A DNA stretch of 64,000 nucleotides from Candidatus Pacearchaeota archaeon UBA92 (GTDB lineage: Archaea; Nanobdellota; Nanobdellia; Pacearchaeales; GW2011-AR1). Every line of letters starts with the position of its first letter. Within the stretch, counting starts at the first letter, position 1. The position numbers and the translations under genes are program-made. The stretch is taken from assembly GCA_002497285.1 (NCBI GenBank), contig DANJ01000011.1, positions 1-64,000 on the forward strand, read 5' to 3'. Shown here piece after piece: positions 1 to 11,200 of the stretch. The notes below the pieces were generated by a model. It made no database searches and was not told where the DNA came from. It saw nothing but the letters and a program-made list of their open reading frames with translations.

Positions 1-15
1 AACCTGTGTTTCCAT
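1..15 (-). CDS. possible 5' end of a gene leaving the window on the left
   Basis: An ATG on the minus strand at 15-13 opens a frame reading Met-Glu-Thr-Gln-Val before the window ends. A GTGGAG stretch lies about seven bases upstream and could act as a Shine-Dalgarno site. Too little coding sequence is present to say anything about function, and the start itself is uncertain. Confidence 0.22.
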
Positions 16-93
16 TTTTATCTCCACGCGAAGCGCGTTGTCGTGCTCCGCAAAGTTTATTTACGTGAGAAAGCTACCACTACAAATGTTGTT

Positions 94-119
94 CAGGGAG
101 CAGCAACTTGCTCTCCCTG
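94..119 (+). terminator. GC-rich hairpin followed by T-rich tract
   Basis: CAGGGAG (94-100) pairs with CTCCCTG (113-119), and an inner AGCA/TGCT extends the stem. A T-rich run follows on the plus strand. It looks like an intrinsic-type terminator, but no gene that it would serve is visible, because only open frames without a recognisable protein precede it. Confidence 0.4.
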
Positions 120-148
120 TTTTATATTTATTTTAGTAGAAATAATTA

Positions 149-191
149 CCGCAATTCATTCATTGGCTTGAAAGCCAAGGATTTCTTGCGG
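149..191 (-). terminator. two-tier hairpin just downstream of the 197-571 gene
   Basis: CCGCAA (149-154) pairs with TTGCGG (186-191), enclosing TTGGCTT (163-169) paired with AAGCCAA (172-178). The structure begins five bases after the stop codon of the minus-strand gene at 197-571, so it would form in that transcript's 3' end. It may terminate or protect the RNA; a small structured RNA is an alternative. Confidence 0.4.
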
Positions 192-196
192 AAGGA

Positions 197-571
197 TTAA
201 CTAACTTTCACAGCCCGCCCTTTTCTCGCAAGAGCAACGTTGCCCTCGCCAAACCTTTTAACTAATATCTTTGCAGTATAGTCATCCAAACCTCTATGTC
301 CCACTAATTTTCTAAATAGATGGTGCTTCGAAGGAAAATCTTTGATGAGCATGTCTCCAAGTGTACATTGAACATTTTCCAGAGCGCCAAGAAGAGTAAG
401 AGGATTATGTGAAAAATTAAGCTCAGAACCTCCTCTTGTAGAATAGACATAGGTGCCTTGACTGATTGGAAAGTTACGAATAAAATCCGAATCAACGCCA
501 AGCTGTCTAAGGTAATAAGATGCATCAGCAATGCCTACATACACTATATTTCTCGCAAACGCTACAGCCAT
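197..571 (-). CDS. hypothetical protein, 124 aa
   Basis: I do not recognise this family. The start chosen is the ATG at 571 (MAVAFARN), because a TATA-like TTTAAATACA lies about 25 bases upstream, as in neighbouring leaderless genes; an in-frame TTG three codons earlier is less likely. The protein is soluble and mixed alpha/beta in appearance, with a basic C-terminus (KRFGEG, ARKGRAVKVS) and no membrane segment. It stands alone, followed by a stem-loop, and its neighbour is the M42 peptidase downstream of a short gap on the same strand. Function unknown. Confidence 0.55.
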   Translation of the reverse strand: MAVAFARNIVYVGIADASYYLRQLGVDSDFIRNFPISQGTYVYSTRGGSELNFSHNPLTLLGALENVQCTLGDMLIKDFPSKHHLFRKLVGHRGLDDYTAKILVKRFGEGNVALARKGRAVKVS

Positions 572-621
572 AAAAAGCAAACAACTATTCTGTATTTAAA
601 TAAATCTGTAATTAAAGTCAA

Positions 622-1626
622 TTATTTGGCATAATCTTTAAGAAACTGCCCGAGAGTCTTAATTGCATCTTCAATATCCGGCTTTGAAGCGACGCTTACA
701 GAAGTGTGCAAATTTCCAACGGCAACTCCAAATACGGCGCTTGGAATCCCACCCTTTGCAGCAAAGACAGAAGTCGCATCAGTAGTTCCTGTTTCGCTGA
801 CTTCAAGCTGTAATTTAACTTTAACTTTTTTAGCAGAAGCTTTCAACTTATCAACAAGTTCTCTGTTGCTTATCATTTCAGCATCTTTTACAGTGAGAAC
901 AGGTCCGCTTCTTAATGTAATTGCATCATCAATACTATTATGCGGAGTCACATCAACAGCAATGGCAAAATCTGGTTTTAAGTTAAAAACACTCGCCTCT
1001 GCCCCATACAATCCCATTTCTTCCTGAACTGTAAAAACAAATATAATCTCGTTTTTTGATTTCAATTTTCGCATTAGCTCCAAAAGGATATAACATCCAA
1101 TCCTGTCATCCAGTGCTTTTCCTCCGATAATGTTTCCATTTCCCAAATGGCAAAAAGCAGAGCTTTCCGTAAAATGCCCATAACTTCCGACATCAATCCC
1201 TGCCTTGTTCAATTCAATTTTATCGAGCCCTGTAAAAACAAAAAGACTGTCCATCTTTAACTTCCTTTCCAAATCAACACCATCCAAAATATTGCTCGTT
1301 GTGATAACCCCTCCTACCTTCTTGCCCTTATTATTTTTAATATAAACCTTCTGTCCTACTAAAATATAAGGATCAATTCCCCCAATAGGACTTATAGAAA
1401 TATTCCCTTTCTTGCTTATAGAACTGACCATCAGCCCTATTTCATCCATATGAGCCATAAACATCACAGCTGGCTTCTTCCCATTTTTCACGGCAATAAC
1501 ATTGCCCATATTATCAATTTTTACATTTCCAAGATATTTCTTGCATTCCGCAACAATAAACTTCCTGACATCATTTTCATCACTGCTCACGCCGTCAAGA
1601 TTAACAAGCTTAGTAAGTAAATCCAT
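622..1626 (-). CDS. M42-family metallo-aminopeptidase (endoglucanase-like), 334 aa
   Basis: A cytosolic dinuclear-metal peptidase of the M42 family, which in archaea forms tetrahedral complexes that trim short peptides. Visible family motifs are AHMDEIGLMV near residue 58 (metal-binding His and Asp), GGKALDDRIG near 168 (bridging Asp), the catalytic VQEEMGLYGAE near 200, AVDVTPHN near 223, and the late HTSVSVAS, which supplies the last metal ligand. Length matches the family. The start ATG is preceded by a clear GAGGTGA Shine-Dalgarno, unlike many leaderless genes here. Substrate preference cannot be read from the sequence; endoglucanase annotations of relatives are historical. Confidence 0.9.
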   Translation of the reverse strand: MDLLTKLVNLDGVSSDENDVRKFIVAECKKYLGNVKIDNMGNVIAVKNGKKPAVMFMAHMDEIGLMVSSISKKGNISISPIGGIDPYILVGQKVYIKNNKGKKVGGVITTSNILDGVDLERKLKMDSLFVFTGLDKIELNKAGIDVGSYGHFTESSAFCHLGNGNIIGGKALDDRIGCYILLELMRKLKSKNEIIFVFTVQEEMGLYGAEASVFNLKPDFAIAVDVTPHNSIDDAITLRSGPVLTVKDAEMISNRELVDKLKASAKKVKVKLQLEVSETGTTDATSVFAAKGGIPSAVFGVAVGNLHTSVSVASKPDIEDAIKTLGQFLKDYAK

Positions 1627-1747
1627 ATTTCACCTCAATAACTAATTGTAAAAGGCTTATTTAAAAGTTGCTACTTGTTTTTATGAGACTTCAAATAAGA
1701 AGTCTTTAAATCATCAAATTTAAAAATAGGATATATTATCCTGATTT

Positions 1748-1906
1748 ATGACCGCAGGATTAGAAGACAGAGTTACAATTGTAACAGATAATATAGGGCT
1801 GAATAATCAAATAATTGTTTATTTTCAGGAAAGGGCAGGCAACAGGACAAAGCTGAAAGAAAGAAACAAACAACTGTATAGAATTGAAGACCTCCCTAAA
1901 AAATAA
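1748..1906 (+). CDS. small ORF, 52 aa, hypothetical
   Basis: This frame lies in the 460-base gap between the M42 peptidase and the coiled-coil gene. It encodes a charged soluble peptide (MTAGLEDRVTIVTDNIGLNN ... YRIEDLPKK). A TATA-like TTTAAAAATA is placed about 25 bases before the ATG, consistent with a leaderless transcript. The remainder of the gap, 1907-2086, holds nothing I can support. No homologue is recognised, so it could be chance. Confidence 0.35.
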   Translation: MTAGLEDRVTIVTDNIGLNNQIIVYFQERAGNRTKLKERNKQLYRIEDLPKK

Positions 1907-2086
1907 TTAAGTGTTTTTCTCAAGAAGTATAAAGAAAATTTATCAAATGTATGGTATGAAATGAACTAATAACTTGCAAGTGATCTTCAGTTTAATGCGT
2001 CAATCAAAAAAGAAAATTTAAAGATTATCGTAAAATCCATTTGTTTTTTTCAGGATTAAAATTAAAAGTTTAGTATTATTAAAAAG

Positions 2087-3985
2087 CTAATTAAACAATG
2101 TTTTTGCCTGCTCCATAATATGCTTCTCAATCTCCTGCTTCTTCTTCCTTAATTTCTCTTCCTGCCTATTTCTCTCCCTATCAAGCATAGCCTTCATTTC
2201 CTTTTCCGCCTCTGCCCTTATCTCCCTCTCCCTGACAGCAACCTCTCTCCTTACATCGACATCATGCTCTTTGCTTATTCTGGCAACCTTTTCTGAATAC
2301 TGCTTCTGCAAACCCTCTTTTACTTTTCTGACCTCCTCATTAAGCTTTCCCTTCTCCCTCTTTTCCATTTCAGCAAATTTCTTTTCCTCCTCTTTCCTGA
2401 ATGATTCGCGCCTGGCTTCAAGCTCTTTTCTCTCATTTTCAAGGGATTTCTTTTTCTGCTCAACGACAAAAGAGGCTTTTCTTTCACTGTCTTTTGCATC
2501 TGCAATTCTCTTCATGATAACCATCTTCCTCTCCCTCATGCTCTTCTCAAACTCTGCCCTGTCATCCTGATTCTTCTTTTCCAGAGCCTGTTTCCTTTCT
2601 CGGATAAGGTTATCATGCCTTTTCTTCATATCCTTGATATTTTTCATCATTTTTTCCCTGGCTGTTTCAAGCTCAATGCCCATTTTCCTTCTGTTCTCCC
2701 CCATATCATTTCTCATCCTCTGCTCTTTCTCCTTGTCACTCTCTTCCCTTTTTATGAGGCTGGCAAATCTTTCCTTCAAAGCCATTCCTCTGGTTCCAAG
2801 TGCCGACTGCTTTTCAGAATATCTTTTTCTAAGCGCCTTTTCCTCTTCTTTTAGTTTCTTCCTGATATCAGAATGCTTTCTTGCAAGGGTTCTTTCCTCA
2901 TCATTAAGTTTCTTCCTTTCAGACGCAATTCTTTTCTTAAATTCAGATTCCTCATCTCTCTTAAATCTGCCAAGCCTAGCAAGTTCTTCCTTCTCCATTT
3001 TCTTATATCTCTCCTTTATTCTTTTAATTTCTTCATCATGCCCTTTAGCTTTTGAAACAAGCTCTTTTTCCCTTGTTTTTAAAGCTGTTATCCTGTCGGC
3101 AATCACCTTTCTCTGTGCGTTAATACTTTTTCCAAACGCTTTCTCTCTTTCTGAATAATGCTCCTGTAAAACTTTTCTTGCCTTTTTCCTCTCTTCTGCC
3201 AGTCTTCTGGCATTTTGCCTCATCAATGCCCCTATAAGTTTCTTCCTCTCTGAATCCAGCCTGTTTTTCAATTTTGCATTGAATTCTCTCCTGACATCCT
3301 CCTTCAGCTTAGTATCCACGGCCTGCCTGTATTTCTCCTGAAATTCTCTGGCAAGCATATTATACTTGTCTGTAAAAATCTTCTTCTGGCTGTCAAGGTC
3401 GTGCTCAAGCTCATTATCGGCAAGCTTTTCCTTCTCCCTTAATTTCTGGCTTATCTCTCCCTTTACGGCAAGAACAAAATCATCAAACTTGCTGTCTATA
3501 ATTATTCCCACTCCTGAATCAACTTTTATTTTAGATGAAGATGTGTGCTTTTGAAACATTTCTGTTAAATCTCTAAGCTCCCCCTCAAGACGAGGTATAT
3601 CGCCTACATATTTTAGTTCTTTATCGCTCAACTGCTTCTTGACCGAAATTCTTCTCTTTTTATTAATCAAATCCTGTAATTCTTTAATTTTATTTTTCAT
3701 AGAAGCAGATTCCTTCAAAAGAGTTGCATGTTCCTTCTTTTTTTCAGCAGAAATTACAGGGGAAGATTTGTATTTCTTTTCAATCTTTTTTCTTAATTCT
3801 ATCAATTCCCTTGTAATCTGTGAAATTGCATTTATGTCTTTCAGCTTTGCCCTTATGAGTTTGGCATCTGTTTCAAACCCCTTTGTATCTAAAGCATTTA
3901 GCTGTTGCCTCAATGATTCCAACCGAGCAATCTTGCCGGCAAATTCATCAAACTCTTTTTTTATCTGTACTCTTGTCTTTGGCAA
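2087..3985 (-). CDS. long coiled-coil protein, 632 aa
   Basis: Almost the whole protein is Lys/Glu/Arg-rich heptad sequence, with long runs such as KRHDNLIRERKQALEKK, so it should form an extended coiled coil. No Walker motifs, zinc hook or membrane segment are visible, so it is not an SMC or Rad50 ATPase. A slightly less charged segment near residues 150-175 (VDSGVGIIIDSKFDDFVLAV) may be a small globular or membrane-touching element. The start is TTG, chosen because GAGGGG sits six bases upstream and no ATG occurs nearby. A structural or scaffolding role is inference. The next gene downstream in genome order encodes a membrane protein with a basic cytosolic tail. Confidence 0.7.
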   Translation of the reverse strand: MPKTRVQIKKEFDEFAGKIARLESLRQQLNALDTKGFETDAKLIRAKLKDINAISQITRELIELRKKIEKKYKSSPVISAEKKKEHATLLKESASMKNKIKELQDLINKKRRISVKKQLSDKELKYVGDIPRLEGELRDLTEMFQKHTSSSKIKVDSGVGIIIDSKFDDFVLAVKGEISQKLREKEKLADNELEHDLDSQKKIFTDKYNMLAREFQEKYRQAVDTKLKEDVRREFNAKLKNRLDSERKKLIGALMRQNARRLAEERKKARKVLQEHYSEREKAFGKSINAQRKVIADRITALKTREKELVSKAKGHDEEIKRIKERYKKMEKEELARLGRFKRDEESEFKKRIASERKKLNDEERTLARKHSDIRKKLKEEEKALRKRYSEKQSALGTRGMALKERFASLIKREESDKEKEQRMRNDMGENRRKMGIELETAREKMMKNIKDMKKRHDNLIRERKQALEKKNQDDRAEFEKSMRERKMVIMKRIADAKDSERKASFVVEQKKKSLENERKELEARRESFRKEEEKKFAEMEKREKGKLNEEVRKVKEGLQKQYSEKVARISKEHDVDVRREVAVREREIRAEAEKEMKAMLDRERNRQEEKLRKKKQEIEKHIMEQAKTLFN

Positions 3986-4039
3986 TTTAGCCCCTCACAC
4001 TTAATATAGACCTGTTTTTTCTTTTTATATTCTTCGGTT

Positions 4040-5230
4040 TTATCCTTTTTTGTATCCCTGTTTTTTCCATTTGGAAATCTGTCTTTTCATATCCTTGGTA
4101 GAAATCACTTTTACTGCATTCTCCAGCCCGATAGTGTTATATCCATGCTTTTTCCACTCTTTTATTTTATTCTCCATTGATTTAACATTCCCTTCCTTCC
4201 TAAATCTTTCAAAATCCTCCATTCTTTTCTTCTGCCTTCGTTTAAGCACCGAAATTTTACTCCTAACCTTTTCCTTTATCTTCCGCCTATCTTTAATCAT
4301 TTTGCCTTTAACTTCTTTGTAAATGAGCTCTTTCTGTTTTCTTGTTTCCCAAGAGTTATACTTTTTCAATTCCAAAATAAGGCTATCCCTATCATGCATC
4401 ATATAGATAAAGAGCCCGACAACTATCAAAAAGAAGAATAATATTACTCCCACTAAAATTAAAACTAACATAGAATCTCCTGAAAAAAAACCAGTTAAAG
4501 AGCCTGAACTACTTTTAGTAACTGTAAAGATTTGGCTTGATATTCCGACAGAAGATTTGTACTTAACAACAGAAAAAAAGACGTAATCTCCATTATCAAT
4601 ATTTTCAGGAATTGGAATCGATTTGGTAACTCTTGCCTCTTTGTTTACTATGACATTCTCATTAATCGAGCTTAACACACGCCCTTCAAAATCCATTATA
4701 AAATATTCGGTTTCTACTTCTGTGGTTCCAAGACCTTCAGAAGTTCCCCCTGAAACAAGATCGAAAATCTTAGCTTGGGCAAAAATTTTATCTCCTGCCT
4801 TAATATCGATATATTGGGGGGGAATTTCAAGATTTAAGTCAAAAAGAACATTTTCAGACTCGACTTCAAAAACAATTGGAAGAAATGAGGTTTCCATTCC
4901 ATCACTAATCTTAAGTCTCCCTGCATGAACTCCTGGATCTAATTCTTTCGAATCAAATCTTAATTTTACTTCTTTTTTCTCGCCAATATCCAAACTAAGA
5001 ATATCTAAATTTGATGCAACCCCAGGCATATTAAGAACTTCCAGATTTAAATCTCCAGCATAAGTATTAGAAACTAAAATTGTCTTCTCTAAAGAAGCCC
5101 CTTTATTCAAAGAAACCTTCAAAAAAACGCTACTTGTCTCAATCGCGACAGCAAAATTAATAAAAAGGATAACTAATGCAAGAACAACACATAATTTAAC
5201 TTTAGGACTAAACCTCTTTAAATACACCAT
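4040..5230 (-). CDS. membrane-anchored extracellular protein with basic cytosolic tail, 396 aa
   Basis: The start chosen is ATG at 5230 (MVYLKRF); an upstream in-frame ATG at 5254 lies inside the probable TATA box ATTTAAAT. Residues about 11-29 are a signal/anchor segment. An extracellular beta-rich region follows, with Ig-like/CARDB-like character. One membrane segment lies near 255-283, preceded by SLTGFFSG, and a strongly basic cytosolic tail of about 110 residues ends the protein (KGKMIKDRRKIKEKVRSK, KEWKKHGYN). The ectodomain from SENVLFDLNLE onward resembles the C-terminal stalk of the giant protein encoded just upstream (SENFLFDASLF), so the two are probably paralogous and work at the surface. 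The basic tail might bind nucleic acid or the coiled-coil neighbour; that is conjecture. Confidence 0.7.
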   Translation of the reverse strand: MVYLKRFSPKVKLCVVLALVILFINFAVAIETSSVFLKVSLNKGASLEKTILVSNTYAGDLNLEVLNMPGVASNLDILSLDIGEKKEVKLRFDSKELDPGVHAGRLKISDGMETSFLPIVFEVESENVLFDLNLEIPPQYIDIKAGDKIFAQAKIFDLVSGGTSEGLGTTEVETEYFIMDFEGRVLSSINENVIVNKEARVTKSIPIPENIDNGDYVFFSVVKYKSSVGISSQIFTVTKSSSGSLTGFFSGDSMLVLILVGVILFFFLIVVGLFIYMMHDRDSLILELKKYNSWETRKQKELIYKEVKGKMIKDRRKIKEKVRSKISVLKRRQKKRMEDFERFRKEGNVKSMENKIKEWKKHGYNTIGLENAVKVISTKDMKRQISKWKKQGYKKG

Positions 5231-5274
5231 CTTAAAAAAAGTCGAAAGGAACATTTAAATCTTACTAAAATTAG

Positions 5275-8200
5275 TTATTTCCGTTTAGAAACCCTAAAAA
5301 TCTTCTTCCTCCTAAAGAAGACTACTCCTAAAATAAGAGCCATAAATATCAATGTTCCAATAATTATAATCAAACTAGGGTTCTTCAAAAAGTCTTTTTT
5401 ATTCTCTAAAATTTCAAACTGGGAAGTCGTTGTAGCAAAAGCTCCCGGGTAAAATACTTCAACTCCGAGGATATATCTGCCAGGAGAAAGATCGTCTGTA
5501 GGAATATCCTTGACAAATTCTTTTACTCCAAGCACATAAAATGTTTCGCTCTCTTCAAAATAGCTGTTTCCCGAAAAATCCTTAATCACATAAGTTGCCA
5601 CAACATCTACTTTGTCTACCTGTCTGCCGACTTCCTTGAGGTTAATCTGCGCCTTCAGTGGCTCTCCTGCATTCACTCTTCTGAACTGTTCCGCCAGGAA
5701 CAGAGATGCGTCAAACAGAAAATTTTCCGACTTTACATTCAAAACAACATCAACCTTTGCCACTACAAAATCCCCATCTTTGAATAATATGCTTCCCGTC
5801 TCTAATTTTTTCCCTGACGATATTACTTCCATGTCTATTTCCTTCTCTTCTCCCGGCGCAAGGGTTACATCATTAGGCAACAAAATGTCATCAAACCCCT
5901 TCCCTGATATCAAAAGAGTTATTGCCTTATCTCCGTCATTTCGCAATGTAATTGTTCTTTTTTCAGGCTTGCCAGGGCTGCTTTCAATTTCTAGGTCTCC
6001 TGTAAGGACTTTCACATCTGCTGTTCCAGAAGATGTTCCGCCGCCACCCCCGCCTCCGCCTCCACCGCCGGAGCCACCTGAACTTCCGCCACTGCTTCCT
6101 CCAGAATCAGCAGGCGTTTCTTCAGTGGTATAAACAGAAAATCCGGTCACATTAAACACCAAAACTCCAGAACTATAGCTTAATTCTGTACATGTATCTG
6201 TACAAACAACCCCATCTCTTAAAACACGAGGGTCTGTAAATGTCAAATTCTGCAATGTCAAATTCGCCGAAACATTCAATCCCAAAGCAGCAGTAGAATT
6301 AAGCTCAATTCTATTGGATGTAATATTAACCCATGAATCAAGGTCTGTGACATTATTTGAAGTATTTGTGTTAGTCAAATCAACACTTCTCAAAAATCTA
6401 ATCTTCCCATGCGATGGATTATGCAATATAAAGCCAGACAAATTAGCCAATTGTGAATCGTTCAATCCATCTAAGTTAGTAGTATCTCCCTGTCCATAAA
6501 ATCCTTCATATCTTACATATCTCCTGTCATTCAATATATGGAATATGACATTCTCACTATTATTCAAATTGTTGGAAGTATCATTAGCATATAAGAAGAA
6601 AGTAAAGTTACTCCCAGTCACAGGCATTGTAAATGTTGTATTTCCCGTCAGCGTCGTATTCGCAACAATCACAGCCCCAGAAGAATTCAAAACAAAATAC
6701 CATGCAGTATCCAGGTCCGTTTCATCCGAAGCCCTGTATCGAACATCAATAGCTGAATGATTATTGTAAGTTCTGTTACGAGGGCTATTGATAATTACTA
6801 AAGGATTAACAGAATCAAAACTAAATGTGACACTTTCGCTATAATTTCTGTTTCCAAAGGTATCATTGGCATAAACCTTGAAAGTATAGCTCCCTGAAGC
6901 TATTGAGCCATTAGAGGCATTAAATAAAGTTCCAAACAGCCCTTCATTCCCGGTCATTGTCACATTGTTTATTCCTGAGTCCAGAGTATATTGCACGCTT
7001 CCGTTCTCGCTCAAAGAAACATTGAAATTAAGAGAAAGGTCGTTCAATCCATAACTTGCATTTGCAGGGAAATTAATAGTTACTCCTGGGCTGACAGTAT
7101 CAACAACATCAATCCATCTTGTCACACTCTCTCCTGTATAATTCTGGCTTCCTGGAAGAACAGCAGTGATATTTATGCTTCCCGCAACGCTTGTAACAGT
7201 TGTATTTGTCGTTGCTGTTCCGTTAGCAACTAAAGCTCCATCAAGATAAACAACAGTATTTATTTCTCCTGTGAGCACAGAAGCATTATAAGTGACTGTA
7301 GCCCCTCTTTCAACACTCACATTCCCCGCACTTCCATTCAGATAAACTTCAACATTCCCAGTTGCCTGGGCAATGGTATAGCTCCTCAAGGAAGAAGAGT
7401 TGAAAAGAGCATTTGTCCCATTCCCATATCCGTGCCATCTGTAATTATACGCTCCTACCGCCAAGTTACTGACATTCCCGCTAAACACACCCGATATATT
7501 TGTAGTGCTGTAATTAACGCTATTAAATTCAAGCAGGACAGTTCCGTTTGTAGACGTCACCGTAGCATTAAACTCATAGCTCACCCCCGAAGCATAAACA
7601 GTATTATTCGCAGGATTTTCAGTAAATTCTGAAAATATCGGATACTCCAAGTCTCCGGATTCTATTTCAACAACTCTCTCATCAGTCTGGTTTTTATTTC
7701 CAGAGGTATCAACCGCATGTGCAGTAAATGTATGATTCCCCACACTCAATTCAGTAAAGTTATTCGAATATTTTGTAGCAGATGCGTTATACAGGGATTG
7801 GACTTCTGCGGATGATAGGGAGCGGTTGAATATCAAGAATTCGTCTATTGAGCCGTTGAAATATCTTACAGCTCCTCCCGTGCCGGCACCTGTTCTTCCA
7901 ATAAGAAAGTTGTTAGTTGTTGCATCTGTAATTACAGCTCCAGTTATAGCGACTGATTTATTTAATTGCCCGTCAACGTAAAGATAAATATTAGATAGAT
8001 TCCTAACTACAACCATATGTTGCCATGTATTTGTGATAAATGGATTATTAATTGACCAGCTTTGTGAAGAAGAGCCCCTGAAAAAAATCCTATTATCTTC
8101 CATAAAACTACTCGTTGATGAATCTCCTTGTCCCCAAATTCCTCTACTACTCCCGCCTTTGTGATAGGACCAAAATGACACACTCAAATCAGTTAAGTCG

Positions 8201-11200
8201 TTAAGCAACCCAACATTAGTATTAATATAGTCATTTATTCCGTCATGCCAACTGGCATTGCCAAAGTACCCTGTAGAATTAATTATGGCTCCATTACTCA
8301 AACTCCCATTATTTGAATAACTTGACAAATCAACAGGGTCTCCAGAAGCATTAACATCATCCATTCGCATCCACAAAACTAAACTATTATCAAAATCCAC
8401 AAAACTATAATGATCGCTTGCATCAGAGCTTGAAACATTAACATAAATATCTGTATTCGTCTGATTGCTTGCGTTGGCAGGCGTTGGAGAGACAAAGCTG
8501 ATTGCCGGGGCAATAGAATCAAACTCAAAATTCACACTCTCGCTATAATTCTTATTTCCTACAGTATCATTAGCATAAACCCTGAAAGTATAATTTCCTG
8601 AAGCAATACTTGAATTAGAAGCATTAAAGTTCTGATTATTTACGGATGACATAGTAATATTATTTATTCCATCATCTAGAGAATACAAAACGCTTCCATT
8701 TTCGCTCAAAGAAACATTAAAGTTCAAAGGCAAATTATTCAAACCATATGTCTCGGATTCCGGAAAGACGATTGTAACTCCCAGTCCTGTCGTGTCGCAT
8801 TCAGGTCCCTCGTCAATCCTCGCAGGATCAAAGACTCCTGTGAATGTTGATGAGCAGTCAGTGTAGGAAGTTGTTATCGTCCCGTCAGCCATCCCATTAA
8901 TATATTTAGTAGCATTGAAAATACCTGGCAAGTTCAAAAGAATAGAAGTCATATTAACTGTTCCTCCGGACTTCCCTTTTGATTCTAAAGTGCCAGATAA
9001 TATTATTGAACTGGAAGAATTAATAAATATTGTTCCTCCGCCTCCATGGTCTATGCAAGGGGTTGATCCCAGGCAGGTTTCATATCCTCCCGACGCATTT
9101 ATGTTGCCCAAAAAATTGAGATTATTAGAAGAAGTGATAGCAATTCTCCCTCCACCTCCTGCACCTCTGTTAAGGTTTCCTCCTATGTCCGAAGACCTTA
9201 CGCTTAGAGATCCGTCTCCTGAAATCACATTCCCTTTGAGCCAGATGCTGCCTCCAGATCCCCTCAATCCTTGAGTAGAAGTAACTGCATCCATTGAAAT
9301 TGTCCCATTAACTATAATCCGGTCTCCTTCTAACTTAATCGCTGCCGCCCCGTTTCCACCTCCTCCGCCACTTCCTAAAGAAGTCGGGGCAGTTTCATTT
9401 CCATAAGTACTTACCCCTTGGCTTCCCAGACCCCCATACGATCCTCCATGTTTTGTGGATGAGCAGGTAAGAGGAGATCCAGGTCCTGCACAAACGGGGA
9501 AACCAAAGTCAGTGCCCTTCAAAATACTCTTTTGTGAGATAGTTATATTTCCACTGCTATTAATCCATACTCCTTTTCCGTCAGATGTTATATTATAACA
9601 AGTAATAGGATTAGATGCATTAAGAAAACAATCTCCGTATATTGAAACATTGAATCCATTACTATCAAAATTCCCAAGAACATTTATAACATCCCCGTCT
9701 CCGGCATCTCCTCCCAATAGCCCTATGTTTCCTGTTAAATTCCAATCCATTGGCCAGATATTATCTGTGAATGTAAGCGTTCCTTGGTCCCCAGAAGAGG
9801 AAAACCCGACACTTCCTGAAACAGATATATTTCCTGTATAATTCAATAGATTAGTATAATCTAACCTTATCCTTCCTCCACCTCCTCCTGGATTATTTGA
9901 CCCTGTTAAACTCCCTGCATCTGCTCTTAGAGATCCGTCTCCTGAAATCGCATTTCCTTTGAGCCAGATGCTGCCTCCTGCTCCAGGTTTAGTGTTTGTG
10001 GTTCCGCCGACTCCATCAAAGACTAAATTACCATCTGCCAAAATAACATCCCCTTCCAACTTAACTGCAGAGCCACCGGGTCGACCTATTCCGCTTCCAG
10101 TAGAAGTTCCACCGCTTCCTAATGAGGTAGGAGCTGTTGCATTCCCATAAGGATCTTTTGTATTGCTTCCACCTCGACCGCCATGAGCCCCGCCGGATCT
10201 TACTCCTGCCAAAGAGCCAGGTCCGGAATCAGTACCAAATCCTAGCCCTGTACCATTCAATACTCCTGAACTTCCAATTGTTATATTCCCATTTAAACTT
10301 CTCCATATCTGTCCTTCCCCATCCGCAGTTAAATTATATCCAGGCGTGTTAGTTGAATTCCCGACATAATCCCCATAAATCTTCATAGTTCCTCCAGAAA
10401 CATTAATATTATTCGTAACATTCCAATACTGGCTTCCGACCGCATTTGCCCCCCAACTCCCGACGGCAAATAAAGCATTAAAATGTATAGACCCTGTGTA
10501 TCCGGAAGTAACTGTAAATGAACCAAGATCTTGAGGTAATGTATTATTTGTAACATTCACATTTCCTGTTCCAGATGAATTAAAGACAATATCATCGCCT
10601 GCAATTGGGACTCTTCCTCTGCTCCACGCAGTTGCATTGTCAAATAGTTGATTAGATGAAGATATCCAGGTATTTGTTCCAATTCCTGCCTGTACCGTCA
10701 TAATTCTCTGTTCCGAATAATTCTTATTTCCTACAGTATCATTAGCATAAACCCTGAAAGTATATGCTCCATCAGCAATTGAATTATTTGTATAATTGAA
10801 TCCGTTTCCTGTTCCATTTACAGTCATAGTAATATTATTTATTCCGCCATCTAAGGTATATTGAACCGAGCCATTTTCAGACAAACTAACATTAAAGTTC
10901 AATGGCAAAGCATTGTAAGTTGCTCCAGCAGTAGGGAAGATTACATTCACGTTTGGAGCAGTTGTGTCTGCAGACGCATTATTTATCGTCACTGTCCTCT
11001 TGTCCGTGCTATTCTTATTTCCAGCGATATCAACTGCATAAGCGGTGAATGTATGATCTCCTACGGCAAGATTAGTGAAGTTATTCTGGTATTGCGTTGC
11101 AGTAGCATTGTAAAGTGCAGAGATTTCACCAGCAGATAAACTCCTGTTGAATACTAAAACTTCATCTATTGAACCGGCGAGATAATTAGTTTCTCTGGCT

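Noticed and set aside
1..174. Open plus-strand frames at the left edge.
   Set aside because: Two frames are open for about 50 codons, but neither looks like protein, and the hairpin at 94-119 would lie inside them.
2087..3985. The coiled-coil protein as an SMC or Rad50 ATPase.
   Set aside because: No Walker A, ABC signature, hinge or zinc hook is present.
5252..5254. ATG at 5254 as start of the 396-aa membrane protein.
   Set aside because: It lies inside the ATTTAAAT box that is probably the promoter; ATG at 5230 begins a better signal segment and has the usual leaderless spacing.
5612..6133. A proline-rich plus-strand frame opposite the Gly-rich part of the giant gene.
   Set aside because: It is the antisense shadow of the poly-Gly/Ser hinge and has no independent support.
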